Under the pieces are notes generated by a model. The model had not been told where the DNA came from and did no database searches. It worked only from the letters and a program-made list of their open reading frames with translations. Positions 33,555 through 43,849 of a DNA stretch of 64,000 bases are shown one piece after another (the stretch's first letter is position 1; each line of letters starts with the position of its first letter). The translations under genes and the position numbers were made by a program. The DNA is from VRUE01 sp963732225 (GTDB taxonomy: Bacteria; Actinomycetota; Thermoleophilia; Solirubrobacterales; 70-9): the NCBI GenBank assembly GCA_963732225.1, contig CAVSYR010000005.1, forward strand, positions 496,001 through 560,000, read 5' to 3'.

Positions 33555-34058
33555 CTACCTGTCGCCCAGGCGTTGCGTCATCGCGGCTGAAACTGGACCC
33601 GGAACCAAGTCGGAAACATCGCCGCCGAAGGTCGCCATTTCCTTCACTCCGGTCGAGGAAAGGAAGCTGTACTGCGGCGAAGCGATCATGTAGATGCTCT
33701 CGATCCCGGGGTCGAGCTTGCGGTTGAGCTGGGCCATCTCGAACTCGTACTCGAAGTCGGAGATCGCCCGCAGGCCCTTGACGATCGCCCGCGCCCCCGA
33801 TTCGCGGGCGAACTCGACCAGCAGGTTGGAGAAGATCTTCGCCTCGACGTTGCCGAGGCTGGCGGTCGCTTCTTCGATCAAGCCCTTGCGCTCCTCGGCG
33901 GTGAAGAGCGTCTTATCCTTGCGCATCGGGTTGTTGACGATGCCGACGATCACCCGCTCGAAGACCGCGGAAGCGCGGGTGATGATGTCGACGTGCCCGT
34001 TGGTGACCGGGTCGTAGCTGCCCGGACAGACAACGGTGCCGTCGCGCTGCTCGCTCAC
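33555..34058 (-). CDS. coaD: Phosphopantetheine adenylyltransferase
   Basis: A 167-residue enzyme of coenzyme A synthesis. The nucleotidyltransferase motif is PGSYDPVTNGHVDIITRAS (TxGH-type); AIVKGLRAISDFEYEFEMAQLNRKL and SPQYSFLSSTGVKEMATFGGDVS follow, as in CoaD. The GTG start overlaps the rsmD stop as GTGA, the usual rsmD-coaD coupling. Confidence 0.96.
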   Translation of the reverse strand: MSEQRDGTVVCPGSYDPVTNGHVDIITRASAVFERVIVGIVNNPMRKDKTLFTAEERKGLIEEATASLGNVEAKIFSNLLVEFARESGARAIVKGLRAISDFEYEFEMAQLNRKLDPGIESIYMIASPQYSFLSSTGVKEMATFGGDVSDLVPGPVSAAMTQRLGDR

Positions 34059-34603
34059 TGCGCCTCGCTCCCGTAGATCGAGACGTCGGCGGCGCCGTAG
34101 CGGCGCTGGCGCAGGCGCGGCAGCGAGTCGATGCGGAGCGGTCGCCGCGCGCCGCTCTCGACTATGGCTCGGCCACCCTCGCTGAGAAGGCCCGGCAGCT
34201 GGCTATCGAGTTCCTGCCCCACGCGGTCGGCGAGTCTATAAGGGGCGTCGACGAAGACGAGATCGAACACGGGCTTCTCCTCCCCGCTCGCGCGGTTCTC
34301 CAACCAGCGCGAGACGTCGGCGCGGATGAGCTCGACCCGCTCGGCGAGGTTCAGCCGCTCAATATTGCCGAGCGCGGCGCGCGTCTCGCGGTCGATCAGG
34401 GTGGCGCGAGCGGCGCCGCGCGAAAGCGCCTCGATCGCCAGGGCGCCGGTGCCGCAGTAGAGGTCGAGCACGCGAGCTTTCTCGACGCGGGCACCAAGTA
34501 CAGAGAAGATCGCCTCGCGGGCACGGTCGGAGGTCGGCCGCACCTTCCAGCCGCGTGGCGCAACCAGTTGCTGGCCGCCGAGCTCTCCCGCAATCACGCG
34601 CAT
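34055..34603 (-). CDS. rsmD: 16S rRNA (guanine966-N2)-methyltransferase RsmD
   Basis: A 182-residue methyltransferase. MRVIAGELGGQQLVAP is the typical start; RPTSDRAREAIFSVL, SAM motif VLDLYCGTGALAIEALSRGA and FDLVFVDAPYRL follow. The catalytic motif is DAPY rather than the usual DPPY. It starts 2 bp after recG and overlaps coaD. Confidence 0.93.
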   Translation of the reverse strand: MRVIAGELGGQQLVAPRGWKVRPTSDRAREAIFSVLGARVEKARVLDLYCGTGALAIEALSRGAARATLIDRETRAALGNIERLNLAERVELIRADVSRWLENRASGEEKPVFDLVFVDAPYRLADRVGQELDSQLPGLLSEGGRAIVESGARRPLRIDSLPRLRQRRYGAADVSIYGSEAQ

Positions 34604-34605
34604 GC

Positions 34606-36654
<2,049 letters not shown>

Positions 36655-36725
36655 CCGTGGCCAGTGGAGCGAGGCGTCGCGCAACTGCGCCTGAGTCAGC
36701 TCGGAGGCGCCGGCGAAGGCGCGCA

Positions 36726-38357
36726 CTACTGGGCCGCGAGCAGCCACCACCAGCTCGGCTGACCGCCGTCCTGGGTCTCGAACTCGACCCCATCGGGCAC
36801 GTGCGGATCGAGCTCGTCGAGCGCGATCGGGGCGTCCTGGCCGCCGATCACGGTGACGATCTCGGCCCCCGCGGCGAGCTTCTCGATCGTCGCCGCCAGG
36901 GTTGTGCCAGCGCCGCCCCAGGCGACGATCTCCTCACCGACGAAGCCGACCGCGTCGCCCTTGCGGAAGCGACCCTGGGCATCGTCGCGGGCGGCCGGGG
37001 CGACCCCGCCAGCGGCGACCGTCGCCAGCGCCGCCTCGAGCCGCTCGGCGTTCTCCGCCAGAGCCGCCTCGGGATCGAGCTCGACCAGGGCCAGCAGGCT
37101 GGCCTGCTGCGAGGTCGCCGAGACCACCCGGGCCGGCTTCTCGGAGAGCTCGCAGGCGCGCTCGGCGGCCATGATCACATTCGAGGAACTGGGAAAGACG
37201 AGGACTTCCTCGGCCGGCACCTGATGGATGCCGGCGAGCAGCTCGTAAGTCGAGGGGTTGAGCGTCTCGCCGCCGGGAACAACGTGGGCGCCGAGCTCGG
37301 CGAAGAGCCGCTCGAGGCCGTCGCCCGCGGCGACGGCGAGGGCACCGCTGCGGCTGCCCTCGAGGCGGGCGCGGCGCTCGGCGATCTGCTCGCGCATGTC
37401 GGCGACGTCGAGGTTGGTCACCTCGCCGGCGTCCTCGAAGAGGGCGACCGCGGCCTCCGGGGTGTCGGTGTGGACGTGGACCTTGAGCGTCACCTCGTCG
37501 CCAACGACGAGCACCGAGTCGCCCAGGCCCTCCAGCCGGGGCAGGAAGTCGCGGCTGCTCAAGCCGCTGCCCGAGACGATGAAGTTGGTGCAGTAACGGA
37601 AGCGGCTGTCCTCGTGGTGGGGCTGGCTCAGCCGCGGCGCCTCGTGGTGGGAGATCTCGGGCACGGCGTCCTCGTCCCCGCGCAGGCCGGCGACGACCCC
37701 GGCGAGGATCAGCACCAGGCCGTAGCCACCGGCGTCGACGACCCCCGATTCGCGCAGGACGTCGAGCTGCTCGGGAGTGCGCTCGACCGCGCGCTGCCCG
37801 TCAGCGATCGCCCGCTCCAGCACCTCGGCCAGTACGGCGTCCTGCATCTCGTCGGAGACGCCCTGCTCGAGCCGCTGCTTCTCGGCGTCGAGGTGGGCGA
37901 GCTGGCGGGCGATCGAGTGTGCCATCTCGCGGAAGACGGTCAGCATCGTCCCCTCGGCCGGGTCGCGCACCGAGTCATAGGCGGCGTCGGCGGCGCTGGC
38001 GAAGGCGGAGGCGACCAGGACCGGGTCGATCAGCTCGCCAGGCCGGCTGGCCAGCTCCTCGGCGGCGCCGCGGACGATCTGGCTGAGGATCACGCCCGAG
38101 TTGCCGCGGGCACCCATCAGCGCCGCTCGGGCCAGGGCCTGGACCAACTGCGTGCGGCCGACCTCGTCGACCTCCATCCCGTCGAGGCGGTCGAGCTCCT
38201 CCATCACAGCCCGCATCGTCATCGCCATGTTGTCGCCGGTATCGCCATCGGCAACGGGAAAGACGTTGAGGTCATTGACCTCCTGGCGGCGGGCCTCCAG
38301 GTTGGCGTAGGCGGAGCTGACAACGCGCCGGAAGCGCACGATCGAGGGATCGGGCAT
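36726..38357 (-). CDS. DAK2-domain protein, FakA/YloV type fatty acid kinase
   Basis: A 543-residue protein. The N-terminal DhaL-like nucleotide domain has NVFPVADGDTGDNMAMTM and GARGNSGVILSQIVRG; the C-terminal FakA region holds VLVFPSSSNVIMAAERACELSEKPARVVSA. FakA phosphorylates fatty acids delivered by FakB (DegV). No fakB gene is in the window. The fakA-recG-rsmD-coaD order is common. The canonical neighbour rpmB is present but separated by the MMPL gene and two repeats. Confidence 0.9.
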   Translation of the reverse strand: MPDPSIVRFRRVVSSAYANLEARRQEVNDLNVFPVADGDTGDNMAMTMRAVMEELDRLDGMEVDEVGRTQLVQALARAALMGARGNSGVILSQIVRGAAEELASRPGELIDPVLVASAFASAADAAYDSVRDPAEGTMLTVFREMAHSIARQLAHLDAEKQRLEQGVSDEMQDAVLAEVLERAIADGQRAVERTPEQLDVLRESGVVDAGGYGLVLILAGVVAGLRGDEDAVPEISHHEAPRLSQPHHEDSRFRYCTNFIVSGSGLSSRDFLPRLEGLGDSVLVVGDEVTLKVHVHTDTPEAAVALFEDAGEVTNLDVADMREQIAERRARLEGSRSGALAVAAGDGLERLFAELGAHVVPGGETLNPSTYELLAGIHQVPAEEVLVFPSSSNVIMAAERACELSEKPARVVSATSQQASLLALVELDPEAALAENAERLEAALATVAAGGVAPAARDDAQGRFRKGDAVGFVGEEIVAWGGAGTTLAATIEKLAAGAEIVTVIGGQDAPIALDELDPHVPDGVEFETQDGGQPSWWWLLAAQ

Positions 38358-38435
38358 CGGTCGAAATCTAACGGCCGGGGCCGGATGGGCAGGCACCGCG
38401 GTCCAGCGGCCCAGTTCGCTACGGTGCGACGCTCG

Positions 38436-40625
38436 ATGCGACGCTTCGCCACCTGGACCACCGGCCACCGCAAGACCGTGATCATCGGCTGGATCGTGGC
38501 CCTGATTGGGGTCGGCATGATCTCCGGCGCGGTCGGCTCCGACTTCAGCGAAGAATTCAAGCTGCCGTCCTCCGATTCCACGGAAGCCTTCGAACTACTC
38601 GAAGACAGGTTCCCGCAGCAGTCGGGCGTCACTGCGGAAATCGTCTACAAGGCGCCAGCCGGGGCCGACTCGCCGGCGGTGCGCAAGAAGATGGAAGGCG
38701 TCTTCGCCGAAGCGGAAAAGCTGCCGCACGTCAGTGGAGTCGCCAGTCCCTACGCGGCCGGAGGCGCCGGCGCGATCAGCAAAGACGGCGAAATCGCCTA
38801 CGCGACCGTGCAGTACGACGTCTCCACCGACAAGCTCGAAAAGAGCGACATCAAGAAGCTGATCTCAATCGGCGAGGCGGCGAACGGGGAAGACCTCAAG
38901 GTCGCCGTCGGCGGTTCCCCGGTCGAGGAAGTGAGGGGCGAAGAAGAAGGGGGCGACTCCTCTTTCGCAATCGGGCTGCTTGCCGCGGTCGTGATCCTGC
39001 TGCTGACCTTCGGCTCTGCGGTGGCGATGGGGCTGCCGCTGCTTACCGCGCTCTTTGCCCTCGGCGTCGGCATCAGCGTGATCACGATCGGCACTCATGT
39101 GTTCGACACCGCCAACTTCGCGCCACAACTGGCGGCGATGATCGGCCTCGGCGTCGGCATCGACTACGCGCTCTTCATTCTCACTCGCTTCCGCAACGGG
39201 CTCGACGAGGGGCTCGAGTCGCGCGACGCGGCGATCGCCGCCGTCGATACCGCTGGCCGCGCCGTGCTCTTCGCCGGCATCACCGTGATCATCTCGCTGA
39301 TGGGGATGCTGCTGCTCGGCATCAGCTTCCTCTACGGCGTCGCGATGGCCGCCGCGATCGCCGTGCTGTTCACGATGATCGCGGCGCTGACTCTGCTGCC
39401 GGCGCTGCTGACGATCGCCGGCAAGCGGGTCGACCGGCTGCGCATCCCGGGACTGGGCAAACGCGAGCCCTCAACTGCCGAAGACACCCGCTGGTTCCGC
39501 TGGAGCCGCGAGATCCAGCGGCGACCGGTCCTCTCCGCAATCCTCTCCGGCGGCCTGTTGCTACTGCTCTGCGTGCCGACCCTCTCGCTACGACTGGGTT
39601 CTAACGACGCCGGAACGGACCCAGCGGGATCATCGACACGCGAAGCCTACGATCTGCTCGCCGAAGGCTTCGGCCCCGGTTTCAACGGGCCCTTCGCGAT
39701 GGTGGCGGCGCTGCCGGGTAAGGGAGAAGACGAAGCCCTGGTCACCCTGCGCAACCAGATGAAGGACGAAGAAGGGGTCGCGAAGGTCACCGCGATCACG
39801 CTCAACCCGGCCGAAAATACCGGCGTCTTCCAGCTCTACCCGACCACCTCGCCGCAGAGCGCCGACACGACCAAGTTGCTCGACCACATCCGCGGCGACG
39901 TGCTGCCGCCAATCGAGCAGAAGACCGGCGCCCAGATGCACGTCGGCGGCATCACCGCGATCTTCGAGGACTTCGGCGACGCGATCTCCGAAAAGCTGCC
40001 GCTCTTCATCGGCGTCGTCGTGCTGCTCTCGGCGCTGCTGCTGATGATCGTCTTCCGCTCCATACTTGTGCCGCTGAAGGCGATGGTGATGAACCTGCTC
40101 AGTATCGGCGCGGCATTTGGGCTGATCGTCGCCGTCTTCCAGTGGGGCTGGGGCGCCAGCATCATCGGCGTCGACGGCACCGGGCCGATCATCTCCTTCT
40201 TCCCCGTCTTCCTCTTCTCGATCGTCTTCGGGCTATCGATGGACTACGAGGTCTTCCTGATGTCGCGCATCCACGAGGAGTGGGAGAGCAGCCACGACGC
40301 TACCGAATCCGTCACCCGCGGCCTCGCCCTGACCGGCCGCGTGATCACCGCCGCCGCAGCGATCATGGTCACCGTCTTCGCCTCTTTCATGCTCGGCGAA
40401 GACCGCATCATCAAGCTCTTCGGCCTCGGCCTCGCCTCGGCGGTACTGATCGACGCGGTAATCATCCGCTCGGTCCTGGTCCCGGCGATCATGCAGCTCT
40501 TCGGCAAGAGCGCCTGGTACATCCCCGCCTGGCTGGACCGGATCCTGCCGAAGTTGCACGTGGAGCCGGCAGAGGGCGATCCGTCGCCGACGGGTGAGCA
40601 CCCCGTGGTCGCGTCGGCTGACTGA
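38436..40625 (+). CDS. MMPL/RND-family transporter
   Basis: A 729-residue inner-membrane transporter with two homologous halves, each with a TM helix, a periplasmic loop and five more helices. Signature positions include MIGLGVGIDYALFILTRFRNGLDEG in half one and FSIVFGLSMDYEVFLMSRIHEEW in half two; the Asp of GIDYAL and SMDYEV are in the proton-relay region. MMPL proteins export lipids or hydrophobic compounds; the substrate is unknown. ATG 38436 gives a short cytoplasmic start (RRFATWTTGHRKTVI). It is divergent from the fakA-like gene by 78 bp. Confidence 0.93.
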   Translation: MRRFATWTTGHRKTVIIGWIVALIGVGMISGAVGSDFSEEFKLPSSDSTEAFELLEDRFPQQSGVTAEIVYKAPAGADSPAVRKKMEGVFAEAEKLPHVSGVASPYAAGGAGAISKDGEIAYATVQYDVSTDKLEKSDIKKLISIGEAANGEDLKVAVGGSPVEEVRGEEEGGDSSFAIGLLAAVVILLLTFGSAVAMGLPLLTALFALGVGISVITIGTHVFDTANFAPQLAAMIGLGVGIDYALFILTRFRNGLDEGLESRDAAIAAVDTAGRAVLFAGITVIISLMGMLLLGISFLYGVAMAAAIAVLFTMIAALTLLPALLTIAGKRVDRLRIPGLGKREPSTAEDTRWFRWSREIQRRPVLSAILSGGLLLLLCVPTLSLRLGSNDAGTDPAGSSTREAYDLLAEGFGPGFNGPFAMVAALPGKGEDEALVTLRNQMKDEEGVAKVTAITLNPAENTGVFQLYPTTSPQSADTTKLLDHIRGDVLPPIEQKTGAQMHVGGITAIFEDFGDAISEKLPLFIGVVVLLSALLLMIVFRSILVPLKAMVMNLLSIGAAFGLIVAVFQWGWGASIIGVDGTGPIISFFPVFLFSIVFGLSMDYEVFLMSRIHEEWESSHDATESVTRGLALTGRVITAAAAIMVTVFASFMLGEDRIIKLFGLGLASAVLIDAVIIRSVLVPAIMQLFGKSAWYIPAWLDRILPKLHVEPAEGDPSPTGEHPVVASAD

Positions 40626-40646
40626 GTAGCTCCGAAAGGCTGGGTC

Positions 40647-40793
40647 GGGATGTCGGTGGCCCTTCTCCGAAATTGATATCGCACGCGCCTGCGGCGCTTA
40701 GCGACAATTTGAGAGCGCGGCTGCGCCGCGCTTCGAATCACGAGTGCAGCGGCTGCCTTCGGCAACATTCCGGAGAAGGGCCACCGACATCCC
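40647..40793. repeat. Structured palindromic repeat family X, copy 1
   Basis: Perfect 23-bp arms (40647-40669, 40771-40793) enclose a 101-base core. The core contains AATTGATATCGCACGCGC, TTAGCGACAAT, a perfect hairpin AGCGCGGC-TGC-GCCGCGCT, and CACGAGTGCAGCGGCTGCC ending in CAACATTC. The same core occurs inverted in copy 2 (40971-41124), but the arms of the two copies are unrelated. No open frame of note is inside. Confidence 0.9.
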
Positions 40794-40970
40794 CAAGCAG
40801 GCGCCTCGGAACTCCCGTCAGGGACACGGAACGGATGAGCTTGCAGAGCATCGGAACCTGAGTAGAACTTCCGAGCAGAACACCCAGGAGCTTCGGGCGA
40901 GACTGCGCGGGGAAATTCTCAGCGGAGCTTGGTTGGGACGCTCGCGTGGGCGCGGGGCTTGGAGCTGGAA
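40794..40970. other. Spacer between the two family X repeats
   Basis: 177 bp with no supported gene. A 7-bp inverted repeat CTCGGAA (40805-40811) / TTCCGAG is the only clear structure. It lies between convergent MMPL and rpmB genes. Confidence 0.4.
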
Positions 40971-41124
40971 GGGAGCCCGGTGGGTCTCTGGGCGAATGTT
41001 GCCGAAGGCAGCCGCTGCACTCGTGGTTCTAGGCGCGGCGTCAGCCGCGCTCTTCGATTGTCGCTAAGCGCTCGCGGAGCGAGCGCGTGCGATATCAATT
41101 CGCCCAGAGACCCACCGGGCTCCC
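40971..41124. repeat. Structured palindromic repeat family X, copy 2 (inverted)
   Basis: Perfect 27-bp arms (40971-40997, 41098-41124) enclose a 100-base core in the opposite orientation to copy 1. Read on the minus strand the core matches copy 1 closely, with changes that keep hairpins: GCGCTCGC...GCGAGCGC extends the first stem, and GCGCGGC-TGAC-GCCGCGC replaces the second. The arms share no sequence with those of copy 1. It ends 21 bp from the rpmB stop. Confidence 0.9.
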
Positions 41125-41145
41125 ACCACCTTCGAATCCAGCGAG

Positions 41146-41337
41146 TTACGCGGCCTTCGTGACCTTGTTGGCCTTGAGGCAGCGCGTGCAAACGTAAGTC
41201 CGCAGCTTGCGCCCACCCTCGGTGATCCGCACCTTCTGCAGGTTCGGATCGAAGCGCCGCTTGGTCGCGACCATCGAGTGGCTTCGGGACTGACCGAACG
41301 CCGGTCCCTTGCCGCAGCTGTGGCATACCTTGGCCAT
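41146..41337 (-). CDS. rpmB: Ribosomal protein L28 (zinc-binding form)
   Basis: A 63-residue protein AKVCHSCGKGPAFGQSRSHSM...RRFDPNLQKVRI...YVCTRCLKANKVTKA. The CHSC and CTRC pairs mark the zinc-containing L28. In many genomes rpmB is directly before the fakA-recG operon; here the MMPL gene and family X repeats separate them. Confidence 0.96.
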   Translation of the reverse strand: MAKVCHSCGKGPAFGQSRSHSMVATKRRFDPNLQKVRITEGGRKLRTYVCTRCLKANKVTKAA

Positions 41338-41361
41338 CGGGTCGGGGATGGTACCGATCTC

Positions 41362-41395
41362 AGCCGTTTAGTGGCATTTCTGGCAGTAAACGGCT
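41362..41395 (-). repeat. Hairpin directly after the ribH stop codon
   Basis: Perfect 9-bp arms AGCCGTTTA/TAAACGGCT with a 16-base loop that itself contains TGGCA twice. On the minus strand the stem starts at the base after the ribH TAG. No T-tract follows, so it may be a weak terminator at the end of the riboflavin operon or an element in the rpmB leader. Confidence 0.55.
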
Positions 41396-41914
41396 CTAGG
41401 TGTCCCGGACCGCCCAGTTGTAGGGATTGACGTCTTGTTTGAGTAGCGCCATGCGAGCGACGGTGAGGGCGGCGTTACGGCCCTGGTCGCGCTTGCCGCC
41501 GCCGGCGCGGGCGAGGGCCTGCTCCATCGTGTCGCAGGTGATCACGCCGAAGGCGCAGGGCACACCGGACTCCAGCTGCACGTCCTGGATCCCGCGGGCC
41601 GCCTCGGCGCAGACGAAGTCATAGTGGTCCGTCTCGCCGCGGATGACGACCCCGAGGCAGGCGACGCCAGCGAAGCGACCGGTAGTGGCGTGGAGCTTGG
41701 CGGCGAAGGGCAGCTCGTAGGCACCCGGCACGGAGACCTCGCTGATCGAGGAGGCAGGTACGCCGGCCAGCTCGAAGCCTTCGCGGGCGCCGCTCAGCAG
41801 TCGTTCGGCCAGGTCCTCGTAGAAGCGGCCGACGCAGACCGCGAACTCGCGGCCGGCGAGCTGCTCACGCTCCTCGTCGTTGAAGTCCTCGAGGAAGGCG
41901 GTCGACTCAGTCAT
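41396..41914 (-). CDS. ribH: 6,7-dimethyl-8-ribityllumazine synthase
   Basis: A 172-residue enzyme condensing the pyrimidine and the butanone phosphate. AVCVGRFYEDLAERLLSGAREGFELAG, VSVPGAYELPFAAK, GVACLGVVIRGETDHYDFVCAEAARGIQDVQLESGVPCAFGVITCDTMEQALARAGG with the catalytic His of DHYDF are standard. A short acidic N-terminal extension (EDFNDEEREQLAG) is extra. Its start overlaps ribBA by 8 bp. Confidence 0.96.
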   Translation of the reverse strand: MTESTAFLEDFNDEEREQLAGREFAVCVGRFYEDLAERLLSGAREGFELAGVPASSISEVSVPGAYELPFAAKLHATTGRFAGVACLGVVIRGETDHYDFVCAEAARGIQDVQLESGVPCAFGVITCDTMEQALARAGGGKRDQGRNAALTVARMALLKQDVNPYNWAVRDT

Positions 41915-43247
41915 GCGCTTTGCCGTCCTCTGCCGCGGCGTCGCGCTCGTCCTCGTCGCGGATCATCTCCTCGTCGAAGGCGAGGCCTTGGTGGTGCAGC
42001 GAGTGGCCCATCTTGTCGCGCTTGGCGCGCAGGTAGGCCTCGTTGTGGACGTTGGGCGAGGACTCGATCGGCACCTGCTCGCTGACCGAGAGGCCGTAGC
42101 CCTCGAGGCCGACGATCTTCTTCGGGTTGTTGGTGAGGATGCGGATGCTGGTCAGGCCGAGATCGCCGAGGATCTGGGCGCCGATGCCGTAGTCGCGCAG
42201 GTCGGCGGGCAGGCCGAGCTTGAGGTTGGCCTCGACCGTGTCGGCGCCCTCCTCCTGCAGCTTGTAGGCCCGCAGCTTGTTGAGCAGGCCGATCCCGCGC
42301 CCCTCCTGCGAGAGATAGAGCAGCACGCCTCGGCCCTCCTGCTCGATCTGGGTCAGCGCCGCGACCAGCTGCTCGCCGCAGTCGCAGCGCATGCTGTGGA
42401 AGACATCGCCGGTGAGGCACTCGCTGTGGACGCGGACGAGCACGTCCTCGACCCCGTCGACCTCGCCCTTGACCATCGCCACATGGTGCTTGTCGTCGAC
42501 CAGCGAGCGGTAGCCGACCGCGGTGAAGTCACCGAACTCGGTCGGCAGTGCTGTGGAGACGACGCGCTCGACCAGCTTCTCCTCGGTGCGGCGCCGGTAG
42601 GCGATCAGGTCGGCGACGGTGATCATCTTCAGGCCGTGGCGCTCGCAGTAGGGGATCAGGTCGGGGACGCGCGCCATCGTGCCGTCGTCGTTCATCACCT
42701 CACAGATGACTCCGGCGGGCGTGAGGCCGGCGAGGCGGGCGAGGTCGACGCTGGCCTCGGTGTGGCCGGTGCGCTCGAGCACTCCCCCCTCCTTGGCTCG
42801 CAGCGGGAACATGTGGCCGGGAACGACGATCTCGCCGGGGCCGGAGTTGGGGTCGATCGCGACCTGGATCGTGTGGGCGCGGTCGTGGGCGGAGATGCCG
42901 GTGCTGACCCCGCCGGCGGCCTCGATCGTGACCGTGAAGGCGGTCTGCAGCGGCGCCTCGTTCTTCGCCGCCATCAGCTTCAGGCCGAGGCTCTCGCAGC
43001 GCTCCGCGGTCAGCGCCAGGCAGATCAGGCCGCGCGCCTCCTTGGCCATGAAGTTGACCGCCTCCGGCGTGGCGAACTGCGCCGCCATCACCAGGTCGCC
43101 CTCGTTCTCGCGGTCCTCGCCGTCGCAGACGACGACCATCCGCCCCTGGCGGATCTCCTCGATGCCTTCCTCGATCGTCGAGAACGGATTCTCCCCCGCC
43201 TCGTTGACCACCCCGTCTGTCTTCTGCGTCTCGGTCATCCGACTCAC
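41907..43247 (-). CDS. ribBA: Bifunctional DHBP synthase / GTP cyclohydrolase II
   Basis: A 446-residue fusion. The N-terminal DHBP synthase makes the four-carbon unit (MVVVCDGEDRENEGDLVMAAQFATPE, DRAHTIQVAIDP, RTGHTEASVDLARLAGL). The C-terminal GTP cyclohydrolase II has VHSECLTGDVFHSMRCDCGEQL (zinc cysteines) and LSQEGRGIGLLNKLRAYKLQEEG, then RDYGIGAQILGDLG. The GTG start overlaps the ribE stop as GTGA. Confidence 0.97.
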   Translation of the reverse strand: MSRMTETQKTDGVVNEAGENPFSTIEEGIEEIRQGRMVVVCDGEDRENEGDLVMAAQFATPEAVNFMAKEARGLICLALTAERCESLGLKLMAAKNEAPLQTAFTVTIEAAGGVSTGISAHDRAHTIQVAIDPNSGPGEIVVPGHMFPLRAKEGGVLERTGHTEASVDLARLAGLTPAGVICEVMNDDGTMARVPDLIPYCERHGLKMITVADLIAYRRRTEEKLVERVVSTALPTEFGDFTAVGYRSLVDDKHHVAMVKGEVDGVEDVLVRVHSECLTGDVFHSMRCDCGEQLVAALTQIEQEGRGVLLYLSQEGRGIGLLNKLRAYKLQEEGADTVEANLKLGLPADLRDYGIGAQILGDLGLTSIRILTNNPKKIVGLEGYGLSVSEQVPIESSPNVHNEAYLRAKRDKMGHSLHHQGLAFDEEMIRDEDERDAAAEDGKAHD

Positions 43248-43849
43248 GCCTGCTCCTCTCCAGCGAATGGTTTCATCAATCGCTCGACGTACTTCGCAAC
43301 CACATCACACTCGACGTTCAGCTTGTCTCCGACCTTTGCCTCGCCCAGGGTCGTCCGCTCCAAGGTCTCGGGGATCAGCGAGACCTCGGCCCAGTCCTCG
43401 CCCTGCGCCGCGACCGTGAGGCTGACGCCGTTGAGACCGATCGAGCCCTTCTCGACCACGTAGCGGATCAGCTCGGGGCCAAGGCCGACGCGGAGGCGGC
43501 GGGCGAAGCCGTCGTCCTCGATCGAGGCAACCGTGCCGACCCCATCAGCGTGGCCCTGAACGATGTGGCCACCGAGCCGGTCAGATGCCTTCATCGCCAG
43601 CTCGAGATTGACCTTGTCGCCGCTGCTCAGGCCGCCGAGCGCGGTGACGGCCAGGGTCTGGTTCATCGCCTCGGTCTCGAAGCCGTCGGCGTCGACAGCC
43701 GTGGCGGTCAGGCAGACGCCGTTGACGGCAACCGAGTCGCCGGTGGCAATTTCCGCAGTGAGGCGGGTCGCGATTCGCACTCGCGCGCCCTCGTCGCCGT
43801 TCTGCAGCGACTCGATCCTGCCGATGTCCTCAATCAGCCCGGTGAACAT
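43244..43849 (-). CDS. ribE: Riboflavin synthase alpha chain
   Basis: A 201-residue protein with two lumazine-binding repeats; the N-terminal MFTGLIEDIG is diagnostic. Repeat one includes SVAVNGVCLTATAVDADGFETEAM; repeat two includes GHIVQGHADGVGTV and GSIGLNGVSLTVAAQGEDWAEVSLIP. ATG at 43849 with AAGGAG upstream; the ribD stop shares one base with it (TGATG). Confidence 0.95.
   Translation of the reverse strand: MFTGLIEDIGRIESLQNGDEGARVRIATRLTAEIATGDSVAVNGVCLTATAVDADGFETEAMNQTLAVTALGGLSSGDKVNLELAMKASDRLGGHIVQGHADGVGTVASIEDDGFARRLRVGLGPELIRYVVEKGSIGLNGVSLTVAAQGEDWAEVSLIPETLERTTLGEAKVGDKLNVECDVVAKYVERLMKPFAGEEQA

Noticed and set aside
36657..40625. A single 1322-residue plus-strand frame joining the antisense of the fakA-like gene to the MMPL transporter
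   Set aside because: The first 593 codons are antisense to a clear FakA/YloV gene and have no domain; the transporter starts at ATG 38436.
40647..41124. Family X core as a tRNA or other known non-coding RNA
   Set aside because: It contains TTCGAATC in one copy but no cloverleaf can be formed and the other copy lacks it.
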